A DNA stretch of 64,000 nucleotides from Caballeronia sp. SBC1 (GCF_011493005.1 NZ_CP049158.1:1736001-1800000), one strand, 5' to 3'; positions 1 through 9,629 are shown, counted from the first letter of the stretch. Translations and numbers: made by a program. Notes: a model not told the origin generated them from the sequence alone.

Positions 1-658
1 CCGATGCCAGCGCCGAGCCCACTGTCAGGAAATCCGATCCCGCGCCCCGGATCTCGATCGCCCGCTTCTCGTCGAGTACTTGCCCGAGCAGCCCCTGGCC
101 CCGTGCGATCCGCTGCGGCACGGCGTTTTCGGCAGGCAGCGCCCACGCTGCAATGCGCTCGAGCGCGTCGCCTTCACGGCTGTACAGCACGCCGACCTGC
201 GCGCCCACGTACGGCACGAGCGAGCGGAGAATGCCGTTGCCGATTGCCGCGGGGTCGAGATCACCGCGCATCTGCAAGCCGATCTGGACTTCGCCCTGCT
301 TGAGCCACGCGCTGCGTTGCAGGTTCAGCCGCGTTTTGATATAGAGATGCCCCACGCCGGCCAGCACGAACATCACGATCACGCCGATCACGCGGTTGAG
401 CTGCAGCACGATCGGGCCGGTGAGCGCATCGGCATTCGTGAGGACATAAGCCGTGAACATCAGCACGGAGGCCGCGCCGGCAGTGATAAACGGCACGTTG
501 GGCCGGTCGACCCACATGCAGAGCGCGACCGGCAGCATGTAGAACACCCAGATGGCGACGCGCAACGGCGTGAGCCAGTCGACCGCAAACACGATCAGGA
601 GCAGCATCGCGGTCGCGAAGTACAGCCACACGGATCGATTTCGACTGTCTATGAACAT
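1..658 (-). CDS. Membrane-anchored sensor protein, N-terminal part (cut by window edge)
   Basis: Reading the minus strand from the ATG at 658-656 gives an open frame to the window edge, about 219 codons. It starts MFIDSRNRSVWLYF, followed by several hydrophobic segments in roughly residues 10-110 that look like 3-4 membrane helices. A cytoplasmic stretch follows (GDLDPAAIGNGILRSLVPYV, then VGVLYSREGDALERIAAWAL) that resembles the start of a GAF domain. This arrangement is typical of membrane-bound hybrid histidine kinases or diguanylate cyclases, but the output domain lies outside the window, so the class is unknown. The long frames on the plus strand here are antisense shadows. I chose this ATG because it immediately precedes the first hydrophobic helix. 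Confidence 0.75.
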   Translation of the reverse strand, partial: MFIDSRNRSVWLYFATAMLLLIVFAVDWLTPLRVAIWVFYMLPVALCMWVDRPNVPFITAGAASVLMFTAYVLTNADALTGPIVLQLNRVIGVIVMFVLAGVGHLYIKTRLNLQRSAWLKQGEVQIGLQMRGDLDPAAIGNGILRSLVPYVGAQVGVLYSREGDALERIAAWALPAENAVPQRIARGQGLLGQVLDEKRAIEIRGAGSDFLTVGSALAS

Positions 659-816
659 TGGCTGAAGACTTTTCTTTAAATTTGGGGTCTGGCGGACTGA
701 AGCAGCACCGGACCATAGCACGAGCCGTAAGCCCTTGTCACATATGGGTTCTCGGCTGATCGTGACGCTTCGGAAGACGCGCAACTGTTACCTTTGCAAG
801 ACAAAAAGAGGCAAAA

Positions 817-1839
817 ATGACTGACCCGTTAAGTGGATACGCCCGTGGACGCGTGCTCGTCACCGGCGCATCCGGATTCGTCGGATCGGCGGTGGCGCGC
901 ATCGCGCGGGAACGCGGGTTCGATGTTCGCGTAGTCATACGCAAGACCAGTTCCCGGCAGAACCTCGAAGGACTGGACGCCGAAGTCGTAATCGGCGACA
1001 TGCGCGACGAAGCCTCCATGCGCGCCGCAATGAAGGGCGTTCGCTACCTGCTGCACGTTGCCGCCGATTACCGCATCTGGGCACGCGATCCTGGCGAGAT
1101 CGAGCGCGCGAATCTGGAAGGCACCGAGGCTACTATGCGCGCAGCGCTGGCGGAAGGCGTGGAGCGGATCGTGTACACGAGCAGCGTGGCAACGCTGAAG
1201 GTGAGTCCGGCGGGTGAGATCGTCGATGAAACGAAGCCTGCCCAAGCCCATCAGACCATTGGCGCATACAAACGCAGCAAGGTGCTGGCGGAACGCGCGG
1301 TCGAGCGCATGGTCGCGAATGACGGCTTGCCGGCGGTGATCGTGAACCCGTCCACGCCGATCGGTCCGCGCGACGTCAAGCCAACGCCAACCGGGCGAAT
1401 CATCGTGGAAGCGGCGACGGGCAAGATCCCCGCTTTCGTCGATACCGGCCTGAACCTCGTGCATGTGGACGACGTGGCGAACGGCCACTTTCTCGCGTTG
1501 GAGCGCGGGGTGATCGGTGAACGCTATATTCTCGGCGGCGAAAATCTGTCGCTGCAGCAAATGCTGGCGGATATTGCCGGGCTGGCCGGGCGCAAGCCGC
1601 CGACCATCAAGCTGCCACGCGGCCCGCTTTATCCGCTCGCGATCGGCGCGGAGCTTTACGCGAAGTTCAGTGGCAAGGAGCCGTTTGTTACTGTCGATGG
1701 ATTGAGGATGTCGAAGAACAAGATGTACTTCACGTCGGCGAAAGCGGAGCGGGAGCTGGGGTATAAGGCGCGGCCTTATGGCGAAGGCCTGAGTCACGCG
1801 CTGGACTGGTTCCGCGCGAACGGCTACCTGAAACGATAA
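817..1839 (+). CDS. hpnA: Hopanoid-associated sugar epimerase HpnA
   Basis: 340-residue extended short-chain dehydrogenase/NAD-dependent epimerase. The N-terminal Rossmann motif is VTGASGFVGSAVARI (about residues 15-30). The central catalytic region holds YTSSVATLK and a Y-x3-K in GAYKRSKVLAERA. Length and sequence style fit HpnA, a family found in hopanoid clusters and thought to act on the hopanoid side-chain sugar; its exact reaction is not settled. The neighbouring hpnB, hpnC and hpnH support the assignment. The start is preceded by AAAGAGGCAAAA, a plausible ribosome site. Confidence 0.88.
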   Translation: MTDPLSGYARGRVLVTGASGFVGSAVARIARERGFDVRVVIRKTSSRQNLEGLDAEVVIGDMRDEASMRAAMKGVRYLLHVAADYRIWARDPGEIERANLEGTEATMRAALAEGVERIVYTSSVATLKVSPAGEIVDETKPAQAHQTIGAYKRSKVLAERAVERMVANDGLPAVIVNPSTPIGPRDVKPTPTGRIIVEAATGKIPAFVDTGLNLVHVDDVANGHFLALERGVIGERYILGGENLSLQQMLADIAGLAGRKPPTIKLPRGPLYPLAIGAELYAKFSGKEPFVTVDGLRMSKNKMYFTSAKAERELGYKARPYGEGLSHALDWFRANGYLKR

Positions 1840-1996
1840 AGCGCGATGAACCGATGATCCATGGCGCGCGTTGCCTGTTGTTTTGATGGCATTTTTAGCG
1901 TCATACACGCATTTTGTTACAACGTGTGGCGACGTTGCGCGGTACGCAGCAGTTAAAATCGCAGGTTCGATGCAAGGCTAGCAAGGCAAACAACGC

Positions 1997-2497
1997 ATGA
2001 ACTTAACCGACCAGCTCGGCGCGCTGGAATCAAGCCTCGATGAGCTGATTCTCGCCGCCGCTTCCATTCCAGTTTCTCCCGAATCTTCCACTGCTTCTAT
2101 TACCGACGCGGCTAATGAGCCGGCAACGGCAGTTGCGTCCGTGGTTGAAGAAAAACCGCCCGTGGCTGAAGAAAAGCCCGCGCTGAACGTTTCGCGCCCC
2201 GAAAAGAACGTGATCGCGATGACGATTGGCGGAGTGTCAGTGGCGTTGAGCCCCGAGGGGGTATCGGAGTTGATCGAGGAATTATCGAACGCGCGCGCTT
2301 CGATGGACGTCGAACAGCCGGGCGGCCTGCCGTCCGGCTGGCGCTTTGTCGCGACGAAAAACCCGGTGATGGCCACGCAACGTTATGCGAACGGCGATCG
2401 GTTGCTGGTGTTGCGTCATACCGGACATGGCTGGGTACCGTTCTCGTTCTCACCCGACATGGTGATCGAGATGTACGCGATGCTGACCAAACGGTGA
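1997..2497 (+). CDS. Conserved hypothetical protein with Ala/Glu/Pro-rich linker
   Basis: 166 residues. The N-terminal half is low in complexity and rich in A, S, E, P and V (two VEEKPP/AEEKPA-like repeats). The C-terminal half, from about residue 70, looks globular (VIAMTIGGVSVALSPEGVSE, later ATQRYANGDRLLVLRHTGHG). There is no signal peptide or membrane segment. I do not recognise a named domain. GC-rich third positions and a start soon after a short intergenic gap support a real gene. It sits between hpnA and the convergent hpnB, and nothing in the sequence ties it to hopanoid synthesis. Confidence 0.7.
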   Translation: MNLTDQLGALESSLDELILAAASIPVSPESSTASITDAANEPATAVASVVEEKPPVAEEKPALNVSRPEKNVIAMTIGGVSVALSPEGVSELIEELSNARASMDVEQPGGLPSGWRFVATKNPVMATQRYANGDRLLVLRHTGHGWVPFSFSPDMVIEMYAMLTKR

Positions 2498-2574
2498 GTT
2501 GAACCGGGTGGGCGAAATCGGCTACACCCGGCGGCTAGACACCGTTCGCCCACGCACGACTCGCCGTCATCCGC

Positions 2575-3762
2575 TCAAGGCGCCTGGACTCGCGACTTCC
2601 ACTGCCCGCCTTTGCCGCGCCAGAACCGTATTGCCGAGCCAACCGTCGCGCTGACATAAAACAGCGCGATCACCGGCAATATCGGCGCCCAGAGTATGGA
2701 CAGCCGGTAGTAACGCAGCATTGGCGAATACGCGCAGCACATCGCAATCCACGCGAGCCACGCCGGCCATCCCTTGGCTCCCAACGTCAACGCAACCACG
2801 GGCGGCGCGAGATAGATCACGCACATCGCGAGCACCGTCCCGACCAGCAACAACGCCGAATAACGCAACTGCGTGAACGCCGTGCGCGCAATCATGTTCC
2901 AGACGTCGCGCCAGTCGTCGTACGGCCGCAGGGATTCGCTGTCAGCGGCGAGATCCAGCCGGATCGGCCGCGCCGCGTTCACGCCGTTACGAAACTTGAT
3001 GCGCGAAGCGAGGCTGCAATCGTCGATCAGCTCTCCGCGAATCGATTCAATCCCGCCCGTCTCCACTAGCGCCGCGCGCCGCACCATCATGCAACCGCCC
3101 GCCGCCGCTGCCGTGCGGTTACTCGCGTTGTTGACCCACGCAAACGGGTACAGCTTCGCGAAGAAAAACACGAACGCGGGAATGAGCGCTTTTTCCCATG
3201 TTGAGTCGCAGCGCAGCCGCACCATCAGCGAGACCAGATCGCGATCTTCCAGAATCGCGCGCGCGACGAGTTGCGAGGCGGCGTCGGCGGGATGACGGAT
3301 GTCGGCATCGGTGAGCAGCAGGTAATCGGCCGGAAAACCCAGCCCGTCGATAGCCGCAATGCCTTGCGACTGCGCCCACACCTTGCCGGACCAGCCTGGC
3401 GGCAAGGGCGCGGCCGTCAGCACGGTCAGGCGGTCTTCGAAACCGCCGTCGCGCGCGGCGGCCTGCGCAGCGTCGGCGGTGCCGTCGGTGCTGTGGTCGT
3501 CGACGACGATCAGATGGAATGAACCCGCGTAGTCCTGAGCGAGCAGCGACGTCACCGCGCGGCCGATCACATCGGCTTCATTGCGCGCCGGCACGATCGC
3601 GACGACGGCCGGCCACGCGCCGCGACGCGCAATCTCCGCTTGGCCGACTGCGTGAACGGTACTCTCGCTGAGCCGTTCGAGGGCTTGCGCGCGCCAGAAA
3701 CCGCCGCGGCCAAACAGCAGGACAAGCCAGATGAGGAGGGACAACCAAGCAATCAGGAGCAT
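2575..3762 (-). CDS. hpnB: Hopene-associated glycosyltransferase HpnB
   Basis: 395-residue family 2 glycosyltransferase. Residues 1-20 form an N-terminal membrane helix. The GT-A fold follows, with VVAIVPARNEADVIGRAV, VVDDHSTDGTADAA and the divalent-metal motif LLTDADIRH. At least two or three hydrophobic helices lie near the C-terminus (from LLLVGTVLAMCVIYLA onward). This layout matches HpnB, which is linked to glycosylation of hopanoid side chains. It is on the minus strand, 63 bp downstream of hpnC in the same direction, so the two are probably co-transcribed. Confidence 0.88.
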   Translation of the reverse strand: MLLIAWLSLLIWLVLLFGRGGFWRAQALERLSESTVHAVGQAEIARRGAWPAVVAIVPARNEADVIGRAVTSLLAQDYAGSFHLIVVDDHSTDGTADAAQAAARDGGFEDRLTVLTAAPLPPGWSGKVWAQSQGIAAIDGLGFPADYLLLTDADIRHPADAASQLVARAILEDRDLVSLMVRLRCDSTWEKALIPAFVFFFAKLYPFAWVNNASNRTAAAAGGCMMVRRAALVETGGIESIRGELIDDCSLASRIKFRNGVNAARPIRLDLAADSESLRPYDDWRDVWNMIARTAFTQLRYSALLLVGTVLAMCVIYLAPPVVALTLGAKGWPAWLAWIAMCCAYSPMLRYYRLSILWAPILPVIALFYVSATVGSAIRFWRGKGGQWKSRVQAP

Positions 3763-3825
3763 CGTTTATTCGGGTTAAGCAAATTCATCGACAGGGGCGC
3801 CGCGATCAGGTCAAGTCAGCTTCGG

Positions 3826-4686
3826 TCAGCTCTCGACCGAGCGCAATTGCACACCCACCCGGCCACGCAGCCGCATCGCGAGCGAACGCATGCCGATCAC
3901 CACCCAGTCCGGGCCTTTCAGCACCGGGCGCTTGCGGAACACGTCGTAGTCGGCCTGTTCGATTTTTTCAAGAATTCGCAAACCGCCGTGCACGACGCTG
4001 CACAGTTCCAGACCAAAGCGCCCGGGCATGCGCACGGCAAGCGGCGCGCCGCCAACAATCATCGCGCGTGCGTGGTCGACTTCATGACGCATGAGCGCTC
4101 GCCAGGCATCGTCGCAGATTTGCTCGTCAATATGCCGTTCGGTCACGCCGAAACGCTCGAGGTCGCACAACGGCATGTAAATGCGGCTCTTCTTCCAGTC
4201 GATACCCACGTCCTGCCAGAAGTTGATCAGCTGCAACGCGGTGCAGATCGCGTCGGAATCAGCGAGATTCTCGGGCGTGCTGGCGTGGAAGAGATGCAGC
4301 ATCAGCCGCCCGACCGGATTCGCCGAGCGCCGGCAATAGTCCATGAGCGCAGGCCAGTCGGCGTAACGCGTGGTGTCGATGTCCTGATCGAACGCCGAGA
4401 CGAGATCGTAGAACGGCCCGAGCGGCAGCCCGTATTGCGAGACGGTGCCGGCAAGTTTCTCGAACAGCATGGGATGAACCGGTGCCGGCTGACCGGCGGC
4501 GACCGCATCCAGCCCCGCGCGGAAATCGGCGAGACGGGCGTGGCGTTCGGCCGGGTCGAAGACACCTTCGTCGGCAATGTCGTCCGCCGTGCGCGCGACG
4601 TGATAAATCACGCCGACCGGCGCACGCAGCCGTTTCGGCAGCAATATGCTGGCTACCGGAAAATTTTCGTAGTGATCGACTTCCAT
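3826..4686 (-). CDS. hpnC: Squalene synthase-like HpnC
   Basis: 286 residues from the ATG at 4686 (MEVDHYENFPVASILLPKRL), which matches the usual HpnC N-terminus. The frame is open further upstream, but that extension lacks family similarity. The first aspartate-rich motif is ARTADDIADEG and the second lies in NFWQDVGIDWKKSRIYMP. HpnC works with HpnD and HpnE to make squalene from two farnesyl diphosphates, converting presqualene diphosphate to hydroxysqualene. Here it is separated by about 44 kb from hpnDEFG. It reads into hpnB. Confidence 0.9.
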   Translation of the reverse strand: MEVDHYENFPVASILLPKRLRAPVGVIYHVARTADDIADEGVFDPAERHARLADFRAGLDAVAAGQPAPVHPMLFEKLAGTVSQYGLPLGPFYDLVSAFDQDIDTTRYADWPALMDYCRRSANPVGRLMLHLFHASTPENLADSDAICTALQLINFWQDVGIDWKKSRIYMPLCDLERFGVTERHIDEQICDDAWRALMRHEVDHARAMIVGGAPLAVRMPGRFGLELCSVVHGGLRILEKIEQADYDVFRKRPVLKGPDWVVIGMRSLAMRLRGRVGVQLRSVES

Positions 4687-5504
4687 AACACGGTCCAGGT
4701 ATTCGACACAGCGCGCGGATGCCAGAATGGACATCGACGCACGCAGGTCGTGCGTGCCGGGTCGCTGACGCGTAACAACATTGCGCTCCAGGGCGACGTA
4801 AATGTTGGTTAGGCGCAACGACTCGACACGGGAAAAATTCTTGTCGCGCGCTGCCCGAAAACCTGTTGGAGAACCAGGCGTGAATCCGGTGCAGTTATGC
4901 AGCCCGCGTATGTAGTCCACGCATGCAGCCACCTACGCAGCCGGCTCTTGCGGCTTATCGGGCATTCGCCCCAACGCAGGTGTGGCTTAAAATCGGGCCA
5001 GCTTCGGCTTGATCCTGCTGCCAGGATCCATGCTCCGACTGCCGCAGACCCCCGCTGATTCAGCCCGGCAGGCCGTTTAACCGGAGCTTTTCATCGACCC
5101 TCGCGGCACGGATCCGGCTACTGATCCAGCTACCTACGCGCGCGTGCTTCAGCCGCTTAAAAAAGCCGGATCACGGCACCGCCATGGCGGCTTCAAGGCC
5201 GCTTCGCGGACAACCCGGCGAACCGCTAGTTTACCGGCTTCCGTGTCCACGCAGTAATTCAACCCTGTCGACAGAAACGGAAACACCCTCTAACACCCTC
5301 TTACAAGCATCCAAAAAGCGAACGAGTTAGAATACGCGGTCAACTTCGGCCTTAAAGTTGAAACGAATGGCTCATTTCCAGCCAATTGTTTCCGAAAGCT
5401 TTTTCCGAGAAGCTTTAATTTCGCTTACAACAAATCGACCGGATTTGATCCAAGCTTATAGCCGGTTCCATTCGAAACCCGCGCCAGTCGGAGTTCGCCC
5501 GAAT
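4687..5504. other. Long divergent intergenic region hpnC / ispH
   Basis: About 820 bp between the divergent hpnC and ispH starts. Frames on both strands run through parts of it but do not look like protein. Runs of GC-rich imperfect repeats occur around 4990-5220. An A/T-rich stretch just before 5358 is the best place for the ispH promoter. A segment near 4863-4920 vaguely recalls a cobalamin riboswitch, but I did not accept it. Confidence 0.4.
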
Positions 5505-6473
5505 ATGCGTATTATCCTTGCTCAACCCCGCGGCTTTTGTGCGGGCGTGGTCCGCGCGATCGAGATTGTCGATCGCGCTCTCGAACGACATGGCGCGCCC
5601 GTCTACGTGCGCCATGAGATCGTTCACAACCGGCACGTCGTCGACAACCTGCGTAGCAAGGGCGCGCGTTTCGTCGAAGAACTCGACGAAGTGCCGCACG
5701 GCGCCGTTGCTATTTTCAGCGCGCATGGCGTGGCGCAAACAGTGGAAGCCGACGCAGAGGCGCGCGGCCTTGATGTGCTGGATGCCACGTGCCCGCTGGT
5801 GACGAAGGTCCATGTGCAGGGGCGGCAATATGTCGCGCAGGGCCGAACTTTGATCCTGATCGGCCATGCGGGGCACCCGGAGGTGGAAGGGACCATCGGC
5901 CAGATTCCCGGCACGGTGGTGCTCGTGCAAAGCGAAGCGGAAGTGGCAACGCTCGCGCTGCCCGTCGATGCCCCCGTCGCCTATGTCACGCAGACCACGT
6001 TGTCGGTGGACGATACGCGCGACATCATCGACGCATTGCATCGCCGTTTTACGGACATCGTGGGCCCGGATACGCGCGACATCTGCTACGCGACGCAAAA
6101 CCGCCAGGCGGCGGTGCGCGAGCTGAGCAAACAAGTTGACGTTTTGCTGGTGGTTGGCGCCACGAACAGTTCCAACTCGAATCGTCTGTGCGAGATCGGC
6201 GCCGAAACCGGCGTGCCGAGCTACCTCGTGGCGGACGGCTCGGAATTGAAAGCCGACTGGTTTGCGAATGCGCAGACTGTCGGGATTACGGCCGGCGCAT
6301 CCGCGCCGGAAGAAATGGTCAAGCACGTTATTAATGCACTGCGCGCGCTGGGTCCCGTTGAAGTCACGACGATGTCCGGCCGCGAAGAAAAAGTTGAATT
6401 CAAACTCCCCGCGAAGCTGACGAAGCCGCTGGCTGCGGCAACGGCTTCCGCCGGCGCCCTTCGCGAAGATTAA
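5505..6473 (+). CDS. ispH: 4-hydroxy-3-methylbut-2-enyl diphosphate reductase (IspH/LytB)
   Basis: 322 residues from the ATG at 5505 ([20 protein letters not shown]), with a GGAG 11 nt upstream. An in-frame upstream ATG at 5358 would add 49 residues unlike the family. The three iron-sulfur cluster cysteines are visible: in GFCAGV (C12), DATCPLV and [10 protein letters not shown]. IspH makes IPP and DMAPP in the last MEP-pathway step. It is followed after 13 bp by hpnH, so the two form an operon. Given this position it may be a second ispH dedicated to hopanoid supply, which is an inference. Confidence 0.95.
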   Translation: MRIILAQPRGFCAGVVRAIEIVDRALERHGAPVYVRHEIVHNRHVVDNLRSKGARFVEELDEVPHGAVAIFSAHGVAQTVEADAEARGLDVLDATCPLVTKVHVQGRQYVAQGRTLILIGHAGHPEVEGTIGQIPGTVVLVQSEAEVATLALPVDAPVAYVTQTTLSVDDTRDIIDALHRRFTDIVGPDTRDICYATQNRQAAVRELSKQVDVLLVVGATNSSNSNRLCEIGAETGVPSYLVADGSELKADWFANAQTVGITAGASAPEEMVKHVINALRALGPVEVTTMSGREEKVEFKLPAKLTKPLAAATASAGALRED

Positions 6474-6486
6474 GGAGCACACGCAA

Positions 6487-7641
6487 TTGTCTATTCCAAT
6501 GCTGCAAAAGGTCCGGGTTGGCGCTTACATCGCGCGCCAGCATTTCATGCGCAACAAGCGCTATCCGCTCGCGCTGATGCTCGAGCCGCTGTTCCGGTGC
6601 AACCTGGCGTGTAACGGCTGCGGCAAGATCGATTATCCGGACCCCATCCTGAACCAGCGCATCTCGATGGAAGACTGCCTCGCAGCCGTCGACGAATGCG
6701 GTGCACCGGTAGTGTCTATCGCTGGCGGCGAGCCGCTGCTGCACAAGGAAATGCCCCAGATCGTGAAGGGCATCATCGCGCGCAAGAAGTTCGTTTACCT
6801 CTGCACGAACGCGCTGCTGATGGAAAAGAAGATGGATGATTACCAGCCGAATCCGTACTTCGTCTGGTCGGTTCACCTCGACGGCGACAAGCAGGCGCAT
6901 GACCATTCGGTCTCGCAAGACGGCGTGTACGAAAAGGCGGTTGCGGCAATCAAGGAAGCGAAGCGCCGTGGTTTCCGCGTGAACATCAACTGCACGCTGT
7001 TCAACGACGCCGACCCGGAGCGTGTTGCGAATTTCTTCGACACGCTCGGCCCCATGGGCGTGGACGGCATCACGGTGTCGCCGGGTTATGCGTACGAGCG
7101 CGCACCGGATCAGCAACACTTCCTGAACCGCGAAAAGACGAAAACGTTGTTCCGCGACATCTTCAAGCGCGGCGATAACGGCAAGCGCTGGTCGTTCAGC
7201 CAGTCGAGTCTGTTCCTCGACTTCCTGGCCGGCAATCAGACCTACGAATGCACGCCTTGGGGCAACCCGGCGCGTACCGTGTTCGGCTGGCAACGTCCGT
7301 GCTATCTGCTCGGTGAAGGCTATGTGAAGACCTTCAAGGAATTGATGGAAACCACCGAGTGGGACAAGTACGGCACGGGCAAGTACGAGAAATGTGCGGA
7401 CTGCATGGTGCATTGCGGCTTTGAAGCCACCGCCGTAATGGACACGGTTGCGCATCCGCTGAAGGCGGCGCGCGTCGCGTTGCGCGGTCCGCGTACCGAA
7501 GGTGCTTATGCGAAAGACCTGCCGGTCGATAACCAGCGCCCGGCGGAATTCGTGTTCTCGAAGCACGTCGAGATCAAGCTGGAAGAAATTGGCCGCGCGA
7601 AGAATAACAAGGGCGGCAAGCAAACCACGATTGCGGCTTGA
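6487..7641 (+). CDS. hpnH: Adenosylhopane synthase, radical SAM protein HpnH
   Basis: 384 residues. The start is TTG at 6487 (MSIPMLQKVRVGAYIARQHF), with AAGGAG 10 nt upstream. The radical SAM CxxxCxxC is C38-C42-C45 in RCNLACNGCGK, followed by the glycine-rich SIAGGEPLLHKE. A C-terminal cysteine set (KCADCMVHCGFEA) is also present. HpnH joins a 5'-deoxyadenosyl radical to diploptene to give adenosylhopane, the first step of C35 hopanoid synthesis. It is transcribed with ispH, and HpnG, encoded at 45 kb, acts next. Confidence 0.95.
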   Translation: MSIPMLQKVRVGAYIARQHFMRNKRYPLALMLEPLFRCNLACNGCGKIDYPDPILNQRISMEDCLAAVDECGAPVVSIAGGEPLLHKEMPQIVKGIIARKKFVYLCTNALLMEKKMDDYQPNPYFVWSVHLDGDKQAHDHSVSQDGVYEKAVAAIKEAKRRGFRVNINCTLFNDADPERVANFFDTLGPMGVDGITVSPGYAYERAPDQQHFLNREKTKTLFRDIFKRGDNGKRWSFSQSSLFLDFLAGNQTYECTPWGNPARTVFGWQRPCYLLGEGYVKTFKELMETTEWDKYGTGKYEKCADCMVHCGFEATAVMDTVAHPLKAARVALRGPRTEGAYAKDLPVDNQRPAEFVFSKHVEIKLEEIGRAKNNKGGKQTTIAA

Positions 7642-7715
7642 GTTTGAGTCTTTGGCAGTCAACCCGCCGATTGAGTATTGGCTGATTTTTCCAGCCAATC
7701 GCATACGGTAAAAAG

Positions 7716-7760
7716 AACGGGTGGATAAGGTCGCGACGAGCGGCGTTATCCACCCGTTTT
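7716..7760 (+). terminator. Rho-independent terminator after hpnH
   Basis: A 13-bp stem (AACGGGTGGATAA at 7716-7728 paired with TTATCCACCCGTT at 7746-7758) with a 17-nt loop is followed by TTTTG. It closes the ispH-hpnH operon. A second small hairpin with stem TTGGCTG/CAGCCAA lies just before it at 7678-7698. Confidence 0.8.
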
Positions 7761-7830
7761 GTATTTCAAGATGCGCAGGTGGCGCACCCGTGTAGCATCG
7801 CGGGTTTTCAAGGTAAACAAGCAGGAAGCA

Positions 7831-8082
7831 ATGGCTGAATTCAGTGTAATGATCAATCTCGGCAAAGCCGATCTGGACGACTACTCTCTCTTGACGAAGA
7901 TGCTGCACAAGACTGGCTTCAGCGAGACGAAAGCCGCGCAGGTGGCGGCAGACTATCGGCTGCTACCCGCTTCGTTCAAGTACTCCAGCGAGACCGAAAA
8001 CATGACCGCAGTGAGGGAGAAAGCGCTGAAGTCGGCGAAGAGCGTTTCGTCGAAGGCAATGGTGCTTGTGTCGGAGTGTTGA
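7831..8082 (+). CDS. Small conserved hypothetical protein
   Basis: 83 residues from the ATG at 7831 (MAEFSVMINLGKADLDDYSL), preceded by AGCAGGAAGCA as ribosome site. The frame is open upstream, but the extra residues read through the terminator and are unlikely to be translated. The protein is soluble, helical in style and lysine/serine-rich at the C-terminus, with no domain I recognise. It lies between a terminator and an orphan antitoxin gene. Confidence 0.55.
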   Translation: MAEFSVMINLGKADLDDYSLLTKMLHKTGFSETKAAQVAADYRLLPASFKYSSETENMTAVREKALKSAKSVSSKAMVLVSEC

Positions 8083-8194
8083 TGCGGGAGTGAAGGCGTA
8101 GGGGCGAAACTTGGTGCGCATAAAGTTTCGGTAGTGGCTTGGGGCGCCGAGCTGCCAACCAAGTTAGCGTGCATACCCAGTACGCCGGATACGA

Positions 8195-8431
8195 TTACCG
8201 CGCCGCTACCCAGTCATCTTCCCCCACGGGCGCTATGGAATTGTCGTAACGCAATAGCGAGCCGCGCAGAAGATCGAGTGGGTCTTTTGCATCCGTTTGA
8301 TACGGCCGTAACTCGAGTGTCGGCCGTCCACGGTCGGTCACGATCAAACTCTCCCCCGACGACTCCACCAGCCTGAAGAATTCAGATGCTTTCGCTCTAA
8401 ATTCGGATTTCGATACTCGTTGATTTGGCAT
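8195..8431 (-). CDS. Phd/YefM-family antitoxin, no partner toxin seen
   Basis: 78 residues from the ATG at 8431 (MPNQRVSKSEFRAKASEFFR). The N-terminal part is typical of Phd/YefM antitoxins (SKSEFRAKASEFFRLVESSG, then LIVTDRGRPTLELRPY), a fold that binds operator DNA. The C-terminus (DPLDLLRGSLLRYDN, EDDWVA) is the toxin-binding region. In a complete module the toxin gene overlaps the 3' end, but no PIN or RelE/Doc-like frame follows on the minus strand below 8195. It therefore looks like a solitary antitoxin or a relic. Confidence 0.75.
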   Translation of the reverse strand: MPNQRVSKSEFRAKASEFFRLVESSGESLIVTDRGRPTLELRPYQTDAKDPLDLLRGSLLRYDNSIAPVGEDDWVAAR

Positions 8432-8639
8432 TTTGTGCCTCTGGTCATAGGTCAATGCTCATCGTGGCGGATGAAGCGATACTTTGTAAGGCGATGAGCG
8501 CTACAGACGGCCGCGCAAAAAAAGGCGCACCCGGCTTTGTCGCCAGTTGCGCCAATTGGTCATGCTGCTACTGCGAGATATCTCGGGCTCGCTCACCCAC
8601 GCCTCATGGGCGAATCCGGGTCGAGGCTCTACCTCTTCC

Positions 8640-9266
8640 TCACTCCGCCGTCCGCTCGTTGTGTGCGGTCAGGAACTTGATCAGACCGTCTACGCCGCCC
8701 TTCGACAACTGACCCGCGAACTGCGTCTGATACACCTGGATCAGCCACGCGCCCATCATGTCGATGTCGTAGATCTTCCAGCCGTCCGGCGTCTTTTCCA
8801 ATCGATAACGCACCGGGTTGTCGCCGCCGGTCGAGTACACGTGCGACTGGACGACAGCGTCTTTTCCAGCGGCGTCGAGCGTTGGGGTGTCGAATTTGAA
8901 CTTGACGTCGTCATCGCGTAATTGCGACAGCGACGACGAGTAGGTGCGCACCAGCAGCGTCTGGAATTGCTCGTAGAGCGCCTTCTGCTGCTCGGGCGTC
9001 GCCGTGCTCCACGCCTTACCAACGGCAATTCGCGTGGTGCGCTGGAAATCGGTTGCCGGCACGAAACGCGACTGCACCAATTGCGTGATCTTGGCCATGT
9101 CGCCGCCACGCGCGGCAGGATCAGCCTTCATTGCATTGACAGTGCCTTCCACCGCGCCTTTAACAACAGCATCGGGGCTCGTCTGCGCAAACGACGTGCT
9201 GGAAAACAGCGCCGCTGAGAAAGCCAGGGCGAACAGAACAACACGGACAGGCAAATAGCGTTTCAT
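8640..9266 (-). CDS. hpnM: Hopanoid-associated MlaC/Ttg2D-family periplasmic protein HpnM
   Basis: 208 residues with a signal peptide ending near SSTSFAQ (about residue 28). The mature part is an MlaC/Ttg2D (toluene tolerance) domain: TQLVQSRFVPATDFQRTTRI, later RTYSSSLSQLRDDDVKF and DIDMMGAWLIQVYQTQFA. MlaC relatives carry phospholipids across the periplasm. HpnM members are found with hopanoid genes and are thought to take part in hopanoid or lipid transport. It stands alone here, about 1 kb from hpnH. Confidence 0.85.
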   Translation of the reverse strand: MKRYLPVRVVLFALAFSAALFSSTSFAQTSPDAVVKGAVEGTVNAMKADPAARGGDMAKITQLVQSRFVPATDFQRTTRIAVGKAWSTATPEQQKALYEQFQTLLVRTYSSSLSQLRDDDVKFKFDTPTLDAAGKDAVVQSHVYSTGGDNPVRYRLEKTPDGWKIYDIDMMGAWLIQVYQTQFAGQLSKGGVDGLIKFLTAHNERTAE

Positions 9267-9629
9267 ACGACCGTTATCGAGTAAGGGAGGGCGGCGTTCA
9301 GCCCGACGCGCCCGTTAGCGGGAAAACGCAGTAAGTATATCGACCCGCGTCTGCCGTGACAGTTCAGTAGGTTCGGAGGATTGTTGGATCAAGGCTGACG
9401 TAGGAGTCGGCGGAAACGAAAAACCTCCGATTATTGGCTCTTCTACCCCTTACCCGTAGCGGCTTGTTAGGGCACTTCGTGGCGGCGCATCGGCATGGCG
9501 TCAATCGTGGTGATCAATGCTGCGACGAAATGGGTCGTGGTGAGTCGATTTGTCCTTGCCGATCAACAACACTCGAAAGGTTTTCTCCTTCACCCGTGTC
9601 GGAGCCGAGACTCAGTCACGTTGACACCC
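9267..9629. other. Intergenic region, nothing supported
   Basis: About 360 bp between hpnM (leaving to the left) and the 3' end of the Lrp gene. It should contain the hpnM promoter near 9270-9400. Small frames here look like chance reading. Confidence 0.4.

Noticed and set aside
80..679. Plus-strand 199-codon frame at the left edge
   Set aside because: It is the shadow of the minus-strand sensor gene, which has clear membrane helices.
3640..4812. Long plus-strand frame over hpnB/hpnC
   Set aside because: It is the antisense shadow of hpnC and hpnB, with His/Arg-rich, low-complexity composition.
4863..4920. Cobalamin riboswitch-like stretch near GAACCAGGCGTGAATCC
   Set aside because: Only part of the core resembles a B12 box; the second conserved CCCGC-GCCACTG order does not line up and no B12 gene is close.
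6400..7908. 502-codon minus-strand frame under hpnH
   Set aside because: It mirrors hpnH, has no ribosome site or domain and only high-GC open reading character.
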